NCBI RefSeq assembly: GCF_023509475.1
Contig: NZ_JAKSDZ010000007.1
Span: 55,969 to 119,968 of the forward strand
From: Aestuariirhabdus haliotis
GTDB taxonomy: Bacteria > Pseudomonadota > Gammaproteobacteria > Pseudomonadales > Aestuariirhabdaceae
DNA: 64,000 nucleotides
Reading direction: 5' to 3'
The notes beneath the pieces are model-generated. The model worked only from the letters and a program-made list of their open reading frames with translations, searched no databases and had not been told where the DNA came from. This document shows positions 45,117 through 52,914 of this stretch, piece after piece (the first letter of the stretch is position 1; the number at the start of each line of letters is the position of its first letter). Both the position numbers and the translations under genes were made by a program.

Positions 45117-45424
45117 TACTTCACCTCCCCATGTTCACGCAGAAACTCAAGCGCATAGTCGGCACCCTTGGCTCCGTAGCCTCGAGCCATGTCATGCACT
45201 CGGCGTAGTGATTCCATTTCCTGAACAATGCGACTGAGCTCTTTATTCAGACCCTGCTGTGCAAAGGCCAAATCATCAACGGTCGCTAGAAGCAACGCCT
45301 TGGATTCGGGTTCTCCTTCGTCAGATACATCAGGAATGGAAATGGCATCTGGCAGGCTTTCCAATGAAAAACTGCTCTTGCGCAGAGCCTCTAAAAAATT
45401 GGTTTCTTTGGTAAAAATCGTCAT
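45116..45424 (-). CDS. Hypothetical early phage protein
   Basis: A 102-residue acidic, helical protein with LNKELSRIVQEMESLRRVHD in the middle, likely a coiled coil. It overlaps the Sak4-like gene by 1 bp and belongs to the early operon. I do not recognise its family. Confidence 0.65.
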   Translation of the reverse strand: MTIFTKETNFLEALRKSSFSLESLPDAISIPDVSDEGEPESKALLLATVDDLAFAQQGLNKELSRIVQEMESLRRVHDMARGYGAKGADYALEFLREHGEVK

Positions 45425-45426
45425 GA

Positions 45427-45897
45427 TTATTGCTCCTTTGCAAGGCTGAGACGGAAGGTGGGTTTGCCGGTTTTTAATGTCCGAGCGGGTTCAAAAACGG
45501 TTCGAAGGTTTTCAGGCCAAGCGGTGTATTTGCGCTCAGCCACCTTGTAAGTGATGTCCAAGAATTCAGCTGGGTTATCGCCACTAGCAGAAATTCGCTG
45601 TGCGATTTCAGATAATTGCGATTGGTCCCAGACAGGCTTTTTCGGAAGGTCAGATGACACTCGCACACCCTCGTCATCAAAGTTGACAGTTCCGGTGTCT
45701 TTGCCGAGTTGAGTTCTTAACTCACTAACTTTTGGGTCGTATTTCATGGCGATAGCGCCATCGATCCAGTCTTTAAGCTCTTTGGCATTGCGAAGGTAGT
45801 TGGCCGCTTCAGCCTGAACACGCATCAATTCAGCAGCAGTCATACCTGCCAAATCACCGATGCTCATAGCTTGGGCTTGTTCTAGGGAAAGACTCAT
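45427..45897 (-). CDS. Conserved early phage protein of unknown function
   Basis: A 156-residue protein. The N-terminal half is helical (AAELMRVQAEAANYLRNAKE) and the C-terminal half beta-rich (GTVNFDDEGVRVSSDLPKKP, then FLDITYKVAERKYTAWPE). It resembles proteins found before Sak4/DUF669 cassettes in many temperate phages. Function unknown; a host-nuclease or RecBCD-related role is only a guess from position. It overlaps the AlpA-like gene by 4 bp. Confidence 0.7.
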   Translation of the reverse strand: MSLSLEQAQAMSIGDLAGMTAAELMRVQAEAANYLRNAKELKDWIDGAIAMKYDPKVSELRTQLGKDTGTVNFDDEGVRVSSDLPKKPVWDQSQLSEIAQRISASGDNPAEFLDITYKVAERKYTAWPENLRTVFEPARTLKTGKPTFRLSLAKEQ

Positions 45898-46100
45898 GCG
45901 TCACCTCCTACGCGCTCAGAGGTACTCTTGCGAAGACAGTCTTGTTCATAAGCCTCGACGTCTTCGAGGCGGTACATCACTCGACCTTGTAGTTTGAGAA
46001 AGACAGGGCCGATGCCTTCAGAGCGCCAGCGCTCCAATGTGGCTTCGCTGACACCCCAGCGGTTGGCTAATTGCCGTTGGTTCATATGATTTACACTCAC
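45894..46100 (-). CDS. AlpA-like HTH regulator, copy 1, first gene of the early operon
   Basis: A 68-residue MerR-type HTH protein: QRQLANRWGVSEATLERWRS, GRVMYRLEDVEAY. The GTG at 46100 has AGGAG 6 nt upstream and gives the same N-terminal layout as the second copy at 63.6 kb. About 50 of the first 64 positions are identical between the two. It heads a chain of overlapping early genes, so it may control the phage switch or excision. Phased GTTAG repeats lie just upstream. Confidence 0.85.
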   Translation of the reverse strand: MSVNHMNQRQLANRWGVSEATLERWRSEGIGPVFLKLQGRVMYRLEDVEAYEQDCLRKSTSERVGGDA

Positions 46101-46154
46101 GTTGCACTCCTAATGGTTATTGCGGAAACGTGAGGTAATGATGTGCTTCGGTGG

Positions 46155-46194
46155 GTTAGGAGCCGTTTAGGGCTAAGTTAGGAGTGAGGTTAGA
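46155..46194. promoter_or_regulatory. Four helically phased GTTAG repeats upstream of AlpA copy 1
   Basis: GTTAGGAG (46155), GTTTAGGG (46166), GTTAGGAG (46177) and GTTAGATT (46189) recur at 11, 11 and 12 bp, one per DNA turn, so proteins bound there would line up on one face. They lie 55-95 bp upstream of the AlpA-like GTG. Two related copies (TTAGGG at 63743, TTAAGGG at 63753) lie upstream of AlpA copy 2. Confidence 0.55.
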
Positions 46195-46231
46195 TTTGAT
46201 TACGCACGTATTTAATTTTAAAATTGCACGC

Positions 46232-46314
46232 AAAAATACGACACTTAAATAGATATAAATCATATTTATCAAGCACTTAAATACGAACCATCAACCCATA
46301 ACTGTCGTATTTTT
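46232..46314. promoter_or_regulatory. Nested inverted repeats in the AbiE-like promoter region
   Basis: A perfect 12-bp inverted repeat (AAAAATACGACA at 46232-46243, TGTCGTATTTTT at 46303-46314) encloses ATAAAT-CAT-ATTTAT (46255-46269). A further CTTAG-TTCTG-CTAAG lies at 46329-46343. The abiEi-like ATG is at 46382. AbiEi antitoxins repress their own operon by binding inverted repeats, so these are likely operators. Confidence 0.6.
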
Positions 46315-46381
46315 GATTGACTTAATGGCTTAGTTCTGCTAAGTTTGTATAAGAATCGTTCTCAATAGAGAGTTAACCGTC

Positions 46382-46792
46382 ATGAAACGCTTGTCACTTA
46401 AATCGAAGGTCGCCACGAAGATATCGCGCTCGAAGCGTGAGGTTTTTCTACGTACTGACTTTGAGAAGCTGGCAGGGTACGACCAAATTGGCCGGGCATT
46501 GCGCCAGCTAACCTCCGACGGTGTGCTTGTTAAGGTTGGTTATGGTCTTTATGCCAGGGCTCGGCCGAATAGAATTACAGGTAAACCTATGCTGGCCGCT
46601 AAAGGTGGCTTCACTCAAGTAGCAGAAGAAGCGCTTTCTCGACTAGGTGTAAAATGGGAGCCTTCTAAGTCGGTTCTTGATTACCAGTCAGGTTCAACTC
46701 AGATCCCAGCAAATGCCGAAGTTATCATCTTTGAACGCTTCAATCGTCGCATAGGTACAGAGAAGCTCGAGCTTCAAATGGCTCGAGCTTAA
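46382..46792 (+). CDS. abiEi: AbiEi-like antitoxin (DUF6088), type IV TA system
   Basis: A 136-residue protein of the AbiEi/DUF6088 type. It has an N-terminal winged helix (REVFLRTDFEKLAGYDQIGR, then ALRQLTSDGVLVKVGYGLYAR) and a short C-terminal part that neutralises the toxin's effect. It overlaps the toxin gene by 1 bp. It should also repress the operon through the upstream inverted repeats. Confidence 0.85.
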   Translation: MKRLSLKSKVATKISRSKREVFLRTDFEKLAGYDQIGRALRQLTSDGVLVKVGYGLYARARPNRITGKPMLAAKGGFTQVAEEALSRLGVKWEPSKSVLDYQSGSTQIPANAEVIIFERFNRRIGTEKLELQMARA

Positions 46793-47727
46793 TGAGCACA
46801 GTCGACTCATCTCTTTTTCTTGATATAGCAGATGCGCTGGGTATTAGCAGCCCAGCCATTGTTGAAAAAGACTATTGGGCTACACAGCTACTAAAAGAAA
46901 TTTCGCAACTCACGCCAGAAGGTTTTCGACTCGTTTTTTCAGGTGGGACTTGTTTAGCTAAAGCACATCAAAACACCTTTAGAATGTCCGAAGATATCGA
47001 CATTAAAATGATCGCCAATTCTGCTACTCTCGCACTATCCAAAAATCAGCAGCGACAATTACGACGGGATATTCATCAGCTCATTCTCAATATCATTTCT
47101 AACTCCGGAATCTTCAAGCTTGTCGCAGCCCCTAAAAAACGCAATGAAGGCAAGTATCAGCAATTCTTGATTGAATACCCTAGAGAGCATGACACCCCGG
47201 ATGCACTAAGACCGCATTTGCAGCTGGACTTAACAGAGTCTGACTTACTTGAAGATCCAATAGAGCTTTCCTTGAGCTCCCTTTATGCGAGCACTCTTAA
47301 AGAAGCAGGTGAGGTTCAAAACATTGCATGTGTCACAGTGCACTCGACTGCCAGTGAAAAATTCGTTTCACTCCTTCGCAGAACCGCATCGCATGCTCGG
47401 GATAACTCTAGGGCAGACGATAAAACATTAATTCGGCACGTTTATGACCTGCACCTCATATACGAATCAATGGCATCACCTGCCGATTTAAAACTAATGG
47501 TTAAGCGAGTTATTGAAATCGACAAAAGTCAGTTTGGAAATCAGCACGAAGAGTTCGTAAACGATGCACACTCCGAGCTGCGATACGGCCTATCTTTATT
47601 AATTGAGCAGGAACACCACCAAGCACGATACGATCAATTTATTGGGCCTCTCGTCTATCACCCATCTCCTGCCAAATGGGACGAGGCCATTTCGAGCATC
47701 CAAGAACTTGCTGATCACTGGCTTTAG
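46792..47727 (+). CDS. abiEii: AbiEii-like nucleotidyltransferase toxin
   Basis: A 311-residue protein of the AbiEii/AbiGii family (DUF1814): FSGGTCLAKAH (about residues 49-59) followed by SEDIDIKM (DxD), the nucleotidyltransferase active site. Related MenT toxins transfer nucleotides to tRNA and cause abortive infection or growth arrest. Translation is coupled to the antitoxin. A conserved HARDNSRADDKTLIRHVYDL segment is in the C-terminal half. Motifs are intact. Confidence 0.88.
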   Translation: MSTVDSSLFLDIADALGISSPAIVEKDYWATQLLKEISQLTPEGFRLVFSGGTCLAKAHQNTFRMSEDIDIKMIANSATLALSKNQQRQLRRDIHQLILNIISNSGIFKLVAAPKKRNEGKYQQFLIEYPREHDTPDALRPHLQLDLTESDLLEDPIELSLSSLYASTLKEAGEVQNIACVTVHSTASEKFVSLLRRTASHARDNSRADDKTLIRHVYDLHLIYESMASPADLKLMVKRVIEIDKSQFGNQHEEFVNDAHSELRYGLSLLIEQEHHQARYDQFIGPLVYHPSPAKWDEAISSIQELADHWL

Positions 47728-47901
47728 CAATTATGATACGCAGACCAAGCATACGCCCCTTGGTCATTAAATATGAGGCAAGCTAAAAATCTTGTGGGCC
47801 CGCGCAAGCACCCATCGCGGTCAGCTCGTAAGGAGCAAGTAGCGATATGAAAATGGCAGCGGCTTTTCAGATATTATTAGCCTTGATGGCGAAAGGAATT
47901 G

Positions 47902-48840
47902 CTAATCGGTCTTTAACCAACAATTCCCGTTACCATAACCGACCACATCCCGCCAACGCTTATCCTTACCACTAAAAGCCTGAGATAGCGCGCTTGCTTT
48001 AGATTCTGCATTTTCCAGTACCGCCGCTGTGCGCAATTTTTCTTGGCCAGACTCCCAAGCTTTAAATAGCTGACGAATAATTCGTTTATGCGTTAGGCCT
48101 GTGAATATATATTGCTCGCCATTTACGACCAGCTCCCCTCCATCTTCAGAGCACCATATTGGGGGACGCTTAGATTGATGAGAACTACCATATCCCAGTA
48201 GCTCCATCAGCAGGTCTTTATCGATAGCTGATACACATTGCCGGTCTGGCAGCAGCAAATCATGGATTGTTATGCATAATGGCTCACCCGGTATTGGCGG
48301 CCCATTTTGAGATATGGCGCTATCAGTCAATATCACAGCTGAGCGACGACGAGCAAATGAACTGAATGCTAGCTTCACTATAGAGATGGTTTGCGCCAAA
48401 CAGGCCCTTCTACAAAACAATACCGCAACGCGACTTTTGCCGAACCACGCATCCCCGAGATCCCACAAAATGTCACTAGCCAATTCAGCTACCGGTTGGT
48501 GAGACGATATATCGAGCCACTGCTGAACACACCGTAAAAAATGGTTATTACTAACTTGGTACTTACCAATTGAGGTTGTAGCCACATTCACCCAACCAGC
48601 ACCCGGAGAGAAATAACGATACCCAGAGCCACTTGGGCAGGGCAACAATTCACAGTCCTGATCATCAATATTGATAGATGTCGCAGAGTTTTGCAGCGGG
48701 TGAATCATCCTCGTATTTAACAGTTCTTTGAAATCTGTGGTAATTGATAAGCCTTCAGCGTCCACTTGTTGTTTTGGCGTACTAATAATCTTAAGCAGAA
48801 GCGCAAGCGCGCCTCTGCTCAACGTGACTGCGGCGCTCAT
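47902..48840 (-). CDS. Unrecognised protein with C-terminal wHTH-like segment
   Basis: A 312-residue protein starting at ATG 48840 within the stop of the upstream gene (ATGA). The N-terminal and middle parts have no recognised motif. The C-terminal ~75 residues (GEQYIFTGLTHKRIIRQLFK, then SKASALSQAFSGKDKRWRDV) have the look of an OmpR-like winged helix. It forms an operon with the 390-residue gene upstream. The function is unknown; a DNA-binding partner of that protein is possible. Confidence 0.6.
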   Translation of the reverse strand: MSAAVTLSRGALALLLKIISTPKQQVDAEGLSITTDFKELLNTRMIHPLQNSATSINIDDQDCELLPCPSGSGYRYFSPGAGWVNVATTSIGKYQVSNNHFLRCVQQWLDISSHQPVAELASDILWDLGDAWFGKSRVAVLFCRRACLAQTISIVKLAFSSFARRRSAVILTDSAISQNGPPIPGEPLCITIHDLLLPDRQCVSAIDKDLLMELLGYGSSHQSKRPPIWCSEDGGELVVNGEQYIFTGLTHKRIIRQLFKAWESGQEKLRTAAVLENAESKASALSQAFSGKDKRWRDVVGYGNGNCWLKTD

Positions 48841-50009
48841 TCTTGAACCTCTTCGAGTAAGCACCAGCGCTTGAGGTACTTCTCTCCAATTAATCGCTCC
48901 TTATCAGTTCTGCTCCTTAAATCACAACCGTTTGGCATCGAGATTTTTACAGGCAGAACCTTACCTCGACCATGCCCGTTTTCAGGGAGAAAGCGGATAT
49001 TGATCTTGGCCTGTACCGGAGCAAACCCGCCTGACGACAAGGGATTTTGTTCGCCAAAATGTTCTCGGGCATATTCATGCAAAGCCATATTGCTTTTAGC
49101 GGGCACCTCAATTTGCACCCGACCTTCTCCTGCTAAGTCTTTGACCTTCATCAGAACCAACTGGACAGATTCAATGCCATCTTCAAGGTCCCAATCTAAT
49201 GGTTTATTTTCCATAAGTGGCATCAAATCAAATCGACGCAGTGGAACCTTGTCTGCTGTCACCGGCTGCTTAAGCAGATCCTCAGTGAATGCTTTTGCGA
49301 TGGTATCGCGGCGCTCTTGTTTGGAGGCGACCACCTCAATAGCGCCAGTACCGGATGAGTAAGTAATGGCGTGCTCAGAAACTGGGCGACGAATGCGAGA
49401 AACAATATCTTCATCACCTTTAAACTCAAGGTAAGAATCAGGTAGTCCCTCCTGGTAGATCATGACTTGTACAACATTGATGTCGTTACCCTCCTCATCA
49501 GGTTGAACACGGTCAAACAGTTCAATCTTCACTTTCTCTCCCAGGCCAAATAACTCTTTAACCTTGTCCTTGAAGATATCCATCGAAACTTGATCACTAT
49601 GCAGCGGCAATGATGTTTCTACTTGATAACCCGACCATTTCTGGCCATGCCGATATTGATCGGCATAGCGGATATCTTCTGCCTGCCTAAACTTATCGCG
49701 ATGAGTCTGAAACACCCACAAGCTCCTCTCCGCAGCAGTTTCATGCTTGAGGAGCTCAGTGGAATCAGCAAATGTGCTTAACAGCGCTGCTTGACCCACC
49801 TCGTCATTCATATGCTTGATTCTTTCCAGATCAAGAGTGATTTGAATTTGCACATCAGCAGGTTGATGGTCATACAGCTCGATAACCTTGCTGGCTACCT
49901 CCGGCTGCTCTTGTGACCAGTCCACCAGATCAAAACCGTCATTGGCAGAAAAGTATGACTTCAATCCCTGAGATGAAGCATGGTTAACGAAGTTACGAAC
50001 GATTGGCAT
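48837..50009 (-). CDS. Unrecognised 390-residue protein, first gene of a two-gene operon
   Basis: A soluble protein without signal peptide or membrane helix. I start it at ATG 50009 (GAGGAA 8 nt upstream). Strings such as KSNMALHEYAREHFGEQNPL and PNGCDLRSRTDKERLIGEKY look conserved, but I cannot tie them to a family. It is transcribed divergently from the XRE/ImmA pair over a 165-bp gap with a palindromic operator. A conflict-system component is an inference from context only. Confidence 0.6.
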   Translation of the reverse strand: MPIVRNFVNHASSQGLKSYFSANDGFDLVDWSQEQPEVASKVIELYDHQPADVQIQITLDLERIKHMNDEVGQAALLSTFADSTELLKHETAAERSLWVFQTHRDKFRQAEDIRYADQYRHGQKWSGYQVETSLPLHSDQVSMDIFKDKVKELFGLGEKVKIELFDRVQPDEEGNDINVVQVMIYQEGLPDSYLEFKGDEDIVSRIRRPVSEHAITYSSGTGAIEVVASKQERRDTIAKAFTEDLLKQPVTADKVPLRRFDLMPLMENKPLDWDLEDGIESVQLVLMKVKDLAGEGRVQIEVPAKSNMALHEYAREHFGEQNPLSSGGFAPVQAKINIRFLPENGHGRGKVLPVKISMPNGCDLRSRTDKERLIGEKYLKRWCLLEEVQE

Positions 50010-50066
50010 AAGCACAATTCCTCAATATAAGTGATAAACGGCAAACTCTCGGCATTCAACTACAGA

Positions 50067-50139
50067 AAGTTCAAGATAGCGAACTTATATAATATGGGCG
50101 CTTATATTTCTTTTCAAGTAAAAAAAGTAAGTCTATAAT
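50067..50139. promoter_or_regulatory. Divergent promoter region with AAGTTC-N8-GAACTT operator
   Basis: AAGTTC at 50067 and GAACTT at 50081 form an inverted pair separated by 8 bp. A third half-site, GAACTT, begins at 50140, at the downstream edge of a -10 box TATAAT (50134-50139) with a weak -35 TTTTCA (50111-50116, 17-bp spacer) for the XRE gene. This layout fits XRE autorepression and control of both directions. Confidence 0.6.
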
Positions 50140-50174
50140 GAACTTTTTACATCATTCACTGAGGAGGCAATGCC

Positions 50175-50495
50175 GTGGCCAACGTATTAGGGGCCAAAAT
50201 CAAAGAGCTTCGCAAAGAAAAAGCCCTTACGTTAGAACAACTTGCGGAGAAAATAGGTTCAGGAAAAAGCTATATCTGGGAAATTGAAAATAAAGGTGTA
50301 AAACGCCCATCTGCCGAAAAATTAGCCGCTATAGCCAAAGCACTGGATGTTACAACTGACTATCTGATTGACGACACACAAACAGAAGTCTCTGACGATC
50401 TAGAGAAAGAAGTGTTTTACCGGAAACTGGGGCAACTAGACAAAGGGGACCAAGATCGAATAATGGATATGATAGACGCATGGAGCAAGAAGTAG
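50175..50495 (+). CDS. XRE-family HTH repressor
   Basis: A 106-residue protein. The N-terminal HTH_3 (KIKELRKEKALTLEQLAEKI, GSGKSYIWEIE) occupies residues ~5-60 and a helical C-terminus remains. The start is GTG 50175 with AGGAGG 7 nt upstream; an ATG at 50170 is out of frame. It overlaps the ImmA/IrrE-like gene by 16 bp. Together they resemble ImmR/ImmA and DdrO/IrrE pairs, where the peptidase cleaves the repressor. Confidence 0.9.
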   Translation: MANVLGAKIKELRKEKALTLEQLAEKIGSGKSYIWEIENKGVKRPSAEKLAAIAKALDVTTDYLIDDTQTEVSDDLEKEVFYRKLGQLDKGDQDRIMDMIDAWSKK

Positions 50496-51412
50496 TGTCA
50501 GAGAAAAAATCCCCTCACAAGGAAGCCAACCGAATTACTCGGCTTTTAGATACGGCGCTTCCCGAGCCTGTTCGATTTCCTGTCAATGTGGAAATGGTGG
50601 CAAAAGACCTCACGCCATCATTTAACCAAGACCCAATTACTGCAGTTAATGGCGGTAGCATGGGCTCTTCGATCGATGGAATGCTAGTCAAACATGACGC
50701 CAAAGACGAATGGGCTATTTTCTACAACACCGACGTCGTCCATCCAGGGAGAACAAATTTCACTCTCGCACATGAATTGGGCCACTACATGGTTCACCGG
50801 CAAGCATTGAACAAAACCAAGTTCGAATGTGGCGAAGAAGACATGCTGGACGAAAACCAACAAGGTATTAATATCGAAGCAGAAGCTAATGCCTTCGCCG
50901 CCAACTTACTGATGCCTAACCACGACTTCCGCGCACAAGCCGACGGTCAAAAATTTAGTATCGACCTAATACAGCACTGTGCTAATCGCTACGGCGTATC
51001 GTTAACTGCGGCAGTGCTAAAGTGGCTCGATTTCACAAAGAAACGCGCTATCGGCCTGCTGTCTGAAGAAGGCTTTATGCATTGGTCAAAATCGAGCAAC
51101 AGCGCTTTTCGTTCTGGCCGTTACTTCGCCACAAAGAAAAACTGTGTTGAAATCCCAGAATTATCGTTAGCGGCGGAAGAGCAGTATTCAGCAGAAGCTA
51201 GGAATGGCGTCAGGCATGGGCCAGATATTTGGTTTCCCGGCGAAGAAGTTACCGAACATAGTATTTACTCTGAGGAGTACCGTAAGACCCTAACCATCCT
51301 TGTTCTAGATGATGCAGGCGGATACAGCGACCCAGGTGATTTCAGCGAAGAAGATGAGCTGCTTACTGATTCGTACACTAACTTTATTAACAACGGACAG
51401 AATCCCTACTAA
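50480..51412 (+). CDS. ImmA/IrrE-type metallopeptidase (M78)
   Basis: A 310-residue protein with AHELGHYMVH (HExxH, near residue 98) and INIEAEANAFAANLLMP (third ligand Glu), the Zn-peptidase signature. The C-terminal ~100 residues are unassigned. It probably cleaves the XRE repressor encoded just upstream when a signal such as DNA damage is present. The next gene starts 5 bp after its stop. Confidence 0.88.
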   Translation: MEQEVVSEKKSPHKEANRITRLLDTALPEPVRFPVNVEMVAKDLTPSFNQDPITAVNGGSMGSSIDGMLVKHDAKDEWAIFYNTDVVHPGRTNFTLAHELGHYMVHRQALNKTKFECGEEDMLDENQQGINIEAEANAFAANLLMPNHDFRAQADGQKFSIDLIQHCANRYGVSLTAAVLKWLDFTKKRAIGLLSEEGFMHWSKSSNSAFRSGRYFATKKNCVEIPELSLAAEEQYSAEARNGVRHGPDIWFPGEEVTEHSIYSEEYRKTLTILVLDDAGGYSDPGDFSEEDELLTDSYTNFINNGQNPY

Positions 51413-51417
51413 CCATT

Positions 51418-52092
51418 ATGCGAGACTCCTACGAACGCTTTTTCTCACAAGGCTATATTTCGAAAGACCAATTTTTCGAATTCGGCCTAAGTGAAACCAT
51501 TTACGCCCCTTTGGATAAGGCCGAAGTGGCTTGGCAAGAGTTGAAGCATAGAATTCAAAACAACCAGCAGGTATTTATTCGCGGCTTTGGACGAAATTCA
51601 AACGGTACACATTTATTTCAAGCATTCTATGCTGATGTCCTTTCGAACAATCAAGTTACCGTTGATCCAACCAATAATGCTCAACCAACAAAATTGATCC
51701 GGGACTTAACGGGATACTCAAAGACAAAAAGCAGTAAACATGAGCCAATCCAGAATTATCAAATCTCGCATATTTTTGGCAGAACCAAAAACGTATTCGC
51801 CTTTACCGCCCCTTGGAATATCGTATACATGCCCAAAATGCTGGATCCTTTTACCGGTCATGAAGCTAAAGGACCAATGATTGATGAATATAAAGATCGC
51901 TTTCAAAGGCAGAGTTTCAATCATTTTGAATCACTTATAACCGATTACAATGAGTTGATTACATCACCTAAGTTGGTTGATGCAATTCATGTATACCTCG
52001 AAAAAATTGAACAGGAAAAACCCCTCAACGATAAAAATGTCATCAAGTTAAGGGCTTCCGTTCTGGAAGAATTAACACCCATTATTCTTTGA
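51418..52092 (+). CDS. HNH-like putative nuclease of the XRE/ImmA module
   Basis: A 224-residue protein. The block YQISHIFGRTKNVFAFTAP, then WNIVYMPKMLDPF, has the SH...N...W-N pattern of a divergent HNH/His-Me nuclease fold (about residues 115-150). The rest is helical. It is the third gene of the XRE/ImmA operon, so it could be the effector released by repressor cleavage. Nuclease activity is inferred from the motif only. Confidence 0.5.
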   Translation: MRDSYERFFSQGYISKDQFFEFGLSETIYAPLDKAEVAWQELKHRIQNNQQVFIRGFGRNSNGTHLFQAFYADVLSNNQVTVDPTNNAQPTKLIRDLTGYSKTKSSKHEPIQNYQISHIFGRTKNVFAFTAPWNIVYMPKMLDPFTGHEAKGPMIDEYKDRFQRQSFNHFESLITDYNELITSPKLVDAIHVYLEKIEQEKPLNDKNVIKLRASVLEELTPIIL

Positions 52093-52167
52093 GCTTTTAG
52101 TAACACCCCAATCACTTACGCATAAGCCCGCATATACCTGATGGCCATTTCGCCACTCTAAACACAG

Positions 52168-52192
52168 AATGTTCAACAGTATTTTGAACATT
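52168..52192. promoter_or_regulatory. 9-bp perfect inverted repeat upstream of the recombinase operon
   Basis: AATGTTCAA - CAGTATT - TTGAACATT (9-bp arms, 7-bp spacer), ending 15 bp before the first ATG of the recombinase operon. It has the form of a dimeric-repressor operator; the HTH protein encoded last in this operon is a candidate ligand. Confidence 0.6.
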
Positions 52193-52207
52193 AAGAGTGG
52201 TAAGCAA

Positions 52208-52426
52208 ATGCAACAAACAAACCCATTATCTCCGCACAGAATGACCCCCGAGCAACGCGTTCATGAGGTCGCTAACATCATCGCTCAAGGCATAATAAGG
52301 CTTAGAGCTCCCCATTCAAAAAAGGCACAATTATTGGACTCAGATAGCAATGTTTCACTTGCTATGTCTGCCTACCGAAGCGTTCATGGTGAAACAGAGA
52401 ACGCCAACACTTCGGAGGAAAAATGA
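52208..52426 (+). CDS. Small protein at the head of the recombinase operon
   Basis: A 72-residue protein starting at ATG 52208, containing LSPHRMTPEQRVHEVANIIA and a second helical segment. No family recognised, but small proteins of this kind precede DUF2924-recombinase pairs. It overlaps the DUF2924 gene by 4 bp. Confidence 0.65.
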   Translation: MQQTNPLSPHRMTPEQRVHEVANIIAQGIIRLRAPHSKKAQLLDSDSNVSLAMSAYRSVHGETENANTSEEK

Positions 52427-52914
52427 GCTCAAACATCATATTCGAACCATCATCGTCAGCAGTTGCGCAAATAGCCCAACTATCAGATATGACAATGGAC
52501 GAAATTAAATCATTGTGGCGACAACTTTATCGCAAAGAACCACCAACCCATATTCGATCCTTCCTAGAGAAGCGCTTAGCTTTTCGACTGCAAGAAGTCG
52601 AATTTAGGCGCGCACATCAAAACTTTGCCGACAAAAACGATCGGCGTATTAATGCCATCGTAAATACAGGCAAAAAGCCTCTGCGAGATCGATACCCAAA
52701 ACCCATACCTGGAACTGTTCTAAGCCGCATCTATCAAGAAAAGGAACACAAGGTAACCGTCACCCACGACGAACAGTTTGAATTTGAAGGCCGGATTTAT
52801 AAAAGCCTTTCGGTTGTCGCCAGAGAAATTACTGGCACCCGATGGTCTGGACCATTGTTCTTTGGCTTGAGAAAAGAAAACAATGAGAAGAAAACAAAGC
52901 GGGGTAAAAAATAA
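52423..52914 (+). CDS. DUF2924 protein
   Basis: A 163-residue basic protein with the DUF2924 pattern: MTMDEIKSLWRQLYRKEPP (about residues 23-41), FLEKRLAFRLQE, then GTVLSRIYQEKEHKVTV and FEFEGRIYKSLSVVAREI. It is nearly always encoded before a serine recombinase and probably acts as its DNA-binding accessory or directionality factor, though this is unproven. It overlaps the recombinase start by 1 bp. Confidence 0.85.
   Translation: MSSNIIFEPSSSAVAQIAQLSDMTMDEIKSLWRQLYRKEPPTHIRSFLEKRLAFRLQEVEFRRAHQNFADKNDRRINAIVNTGKKPLRDRYPKPIPGTVLSRIYQEKEHKVTVTHDEQFEFEGRIYKSLSVVAREITGTRWSGPLFFGLRKENNEKKTKRGKK

Noticed and set aside
47728..47901. 174-bp gap after the AbiE-like toxin gene
   Set aside because: Contains a short ATG frame near 47847 and some repeats, but no ribosome site or convincing hairpin; I see nothing reportable.
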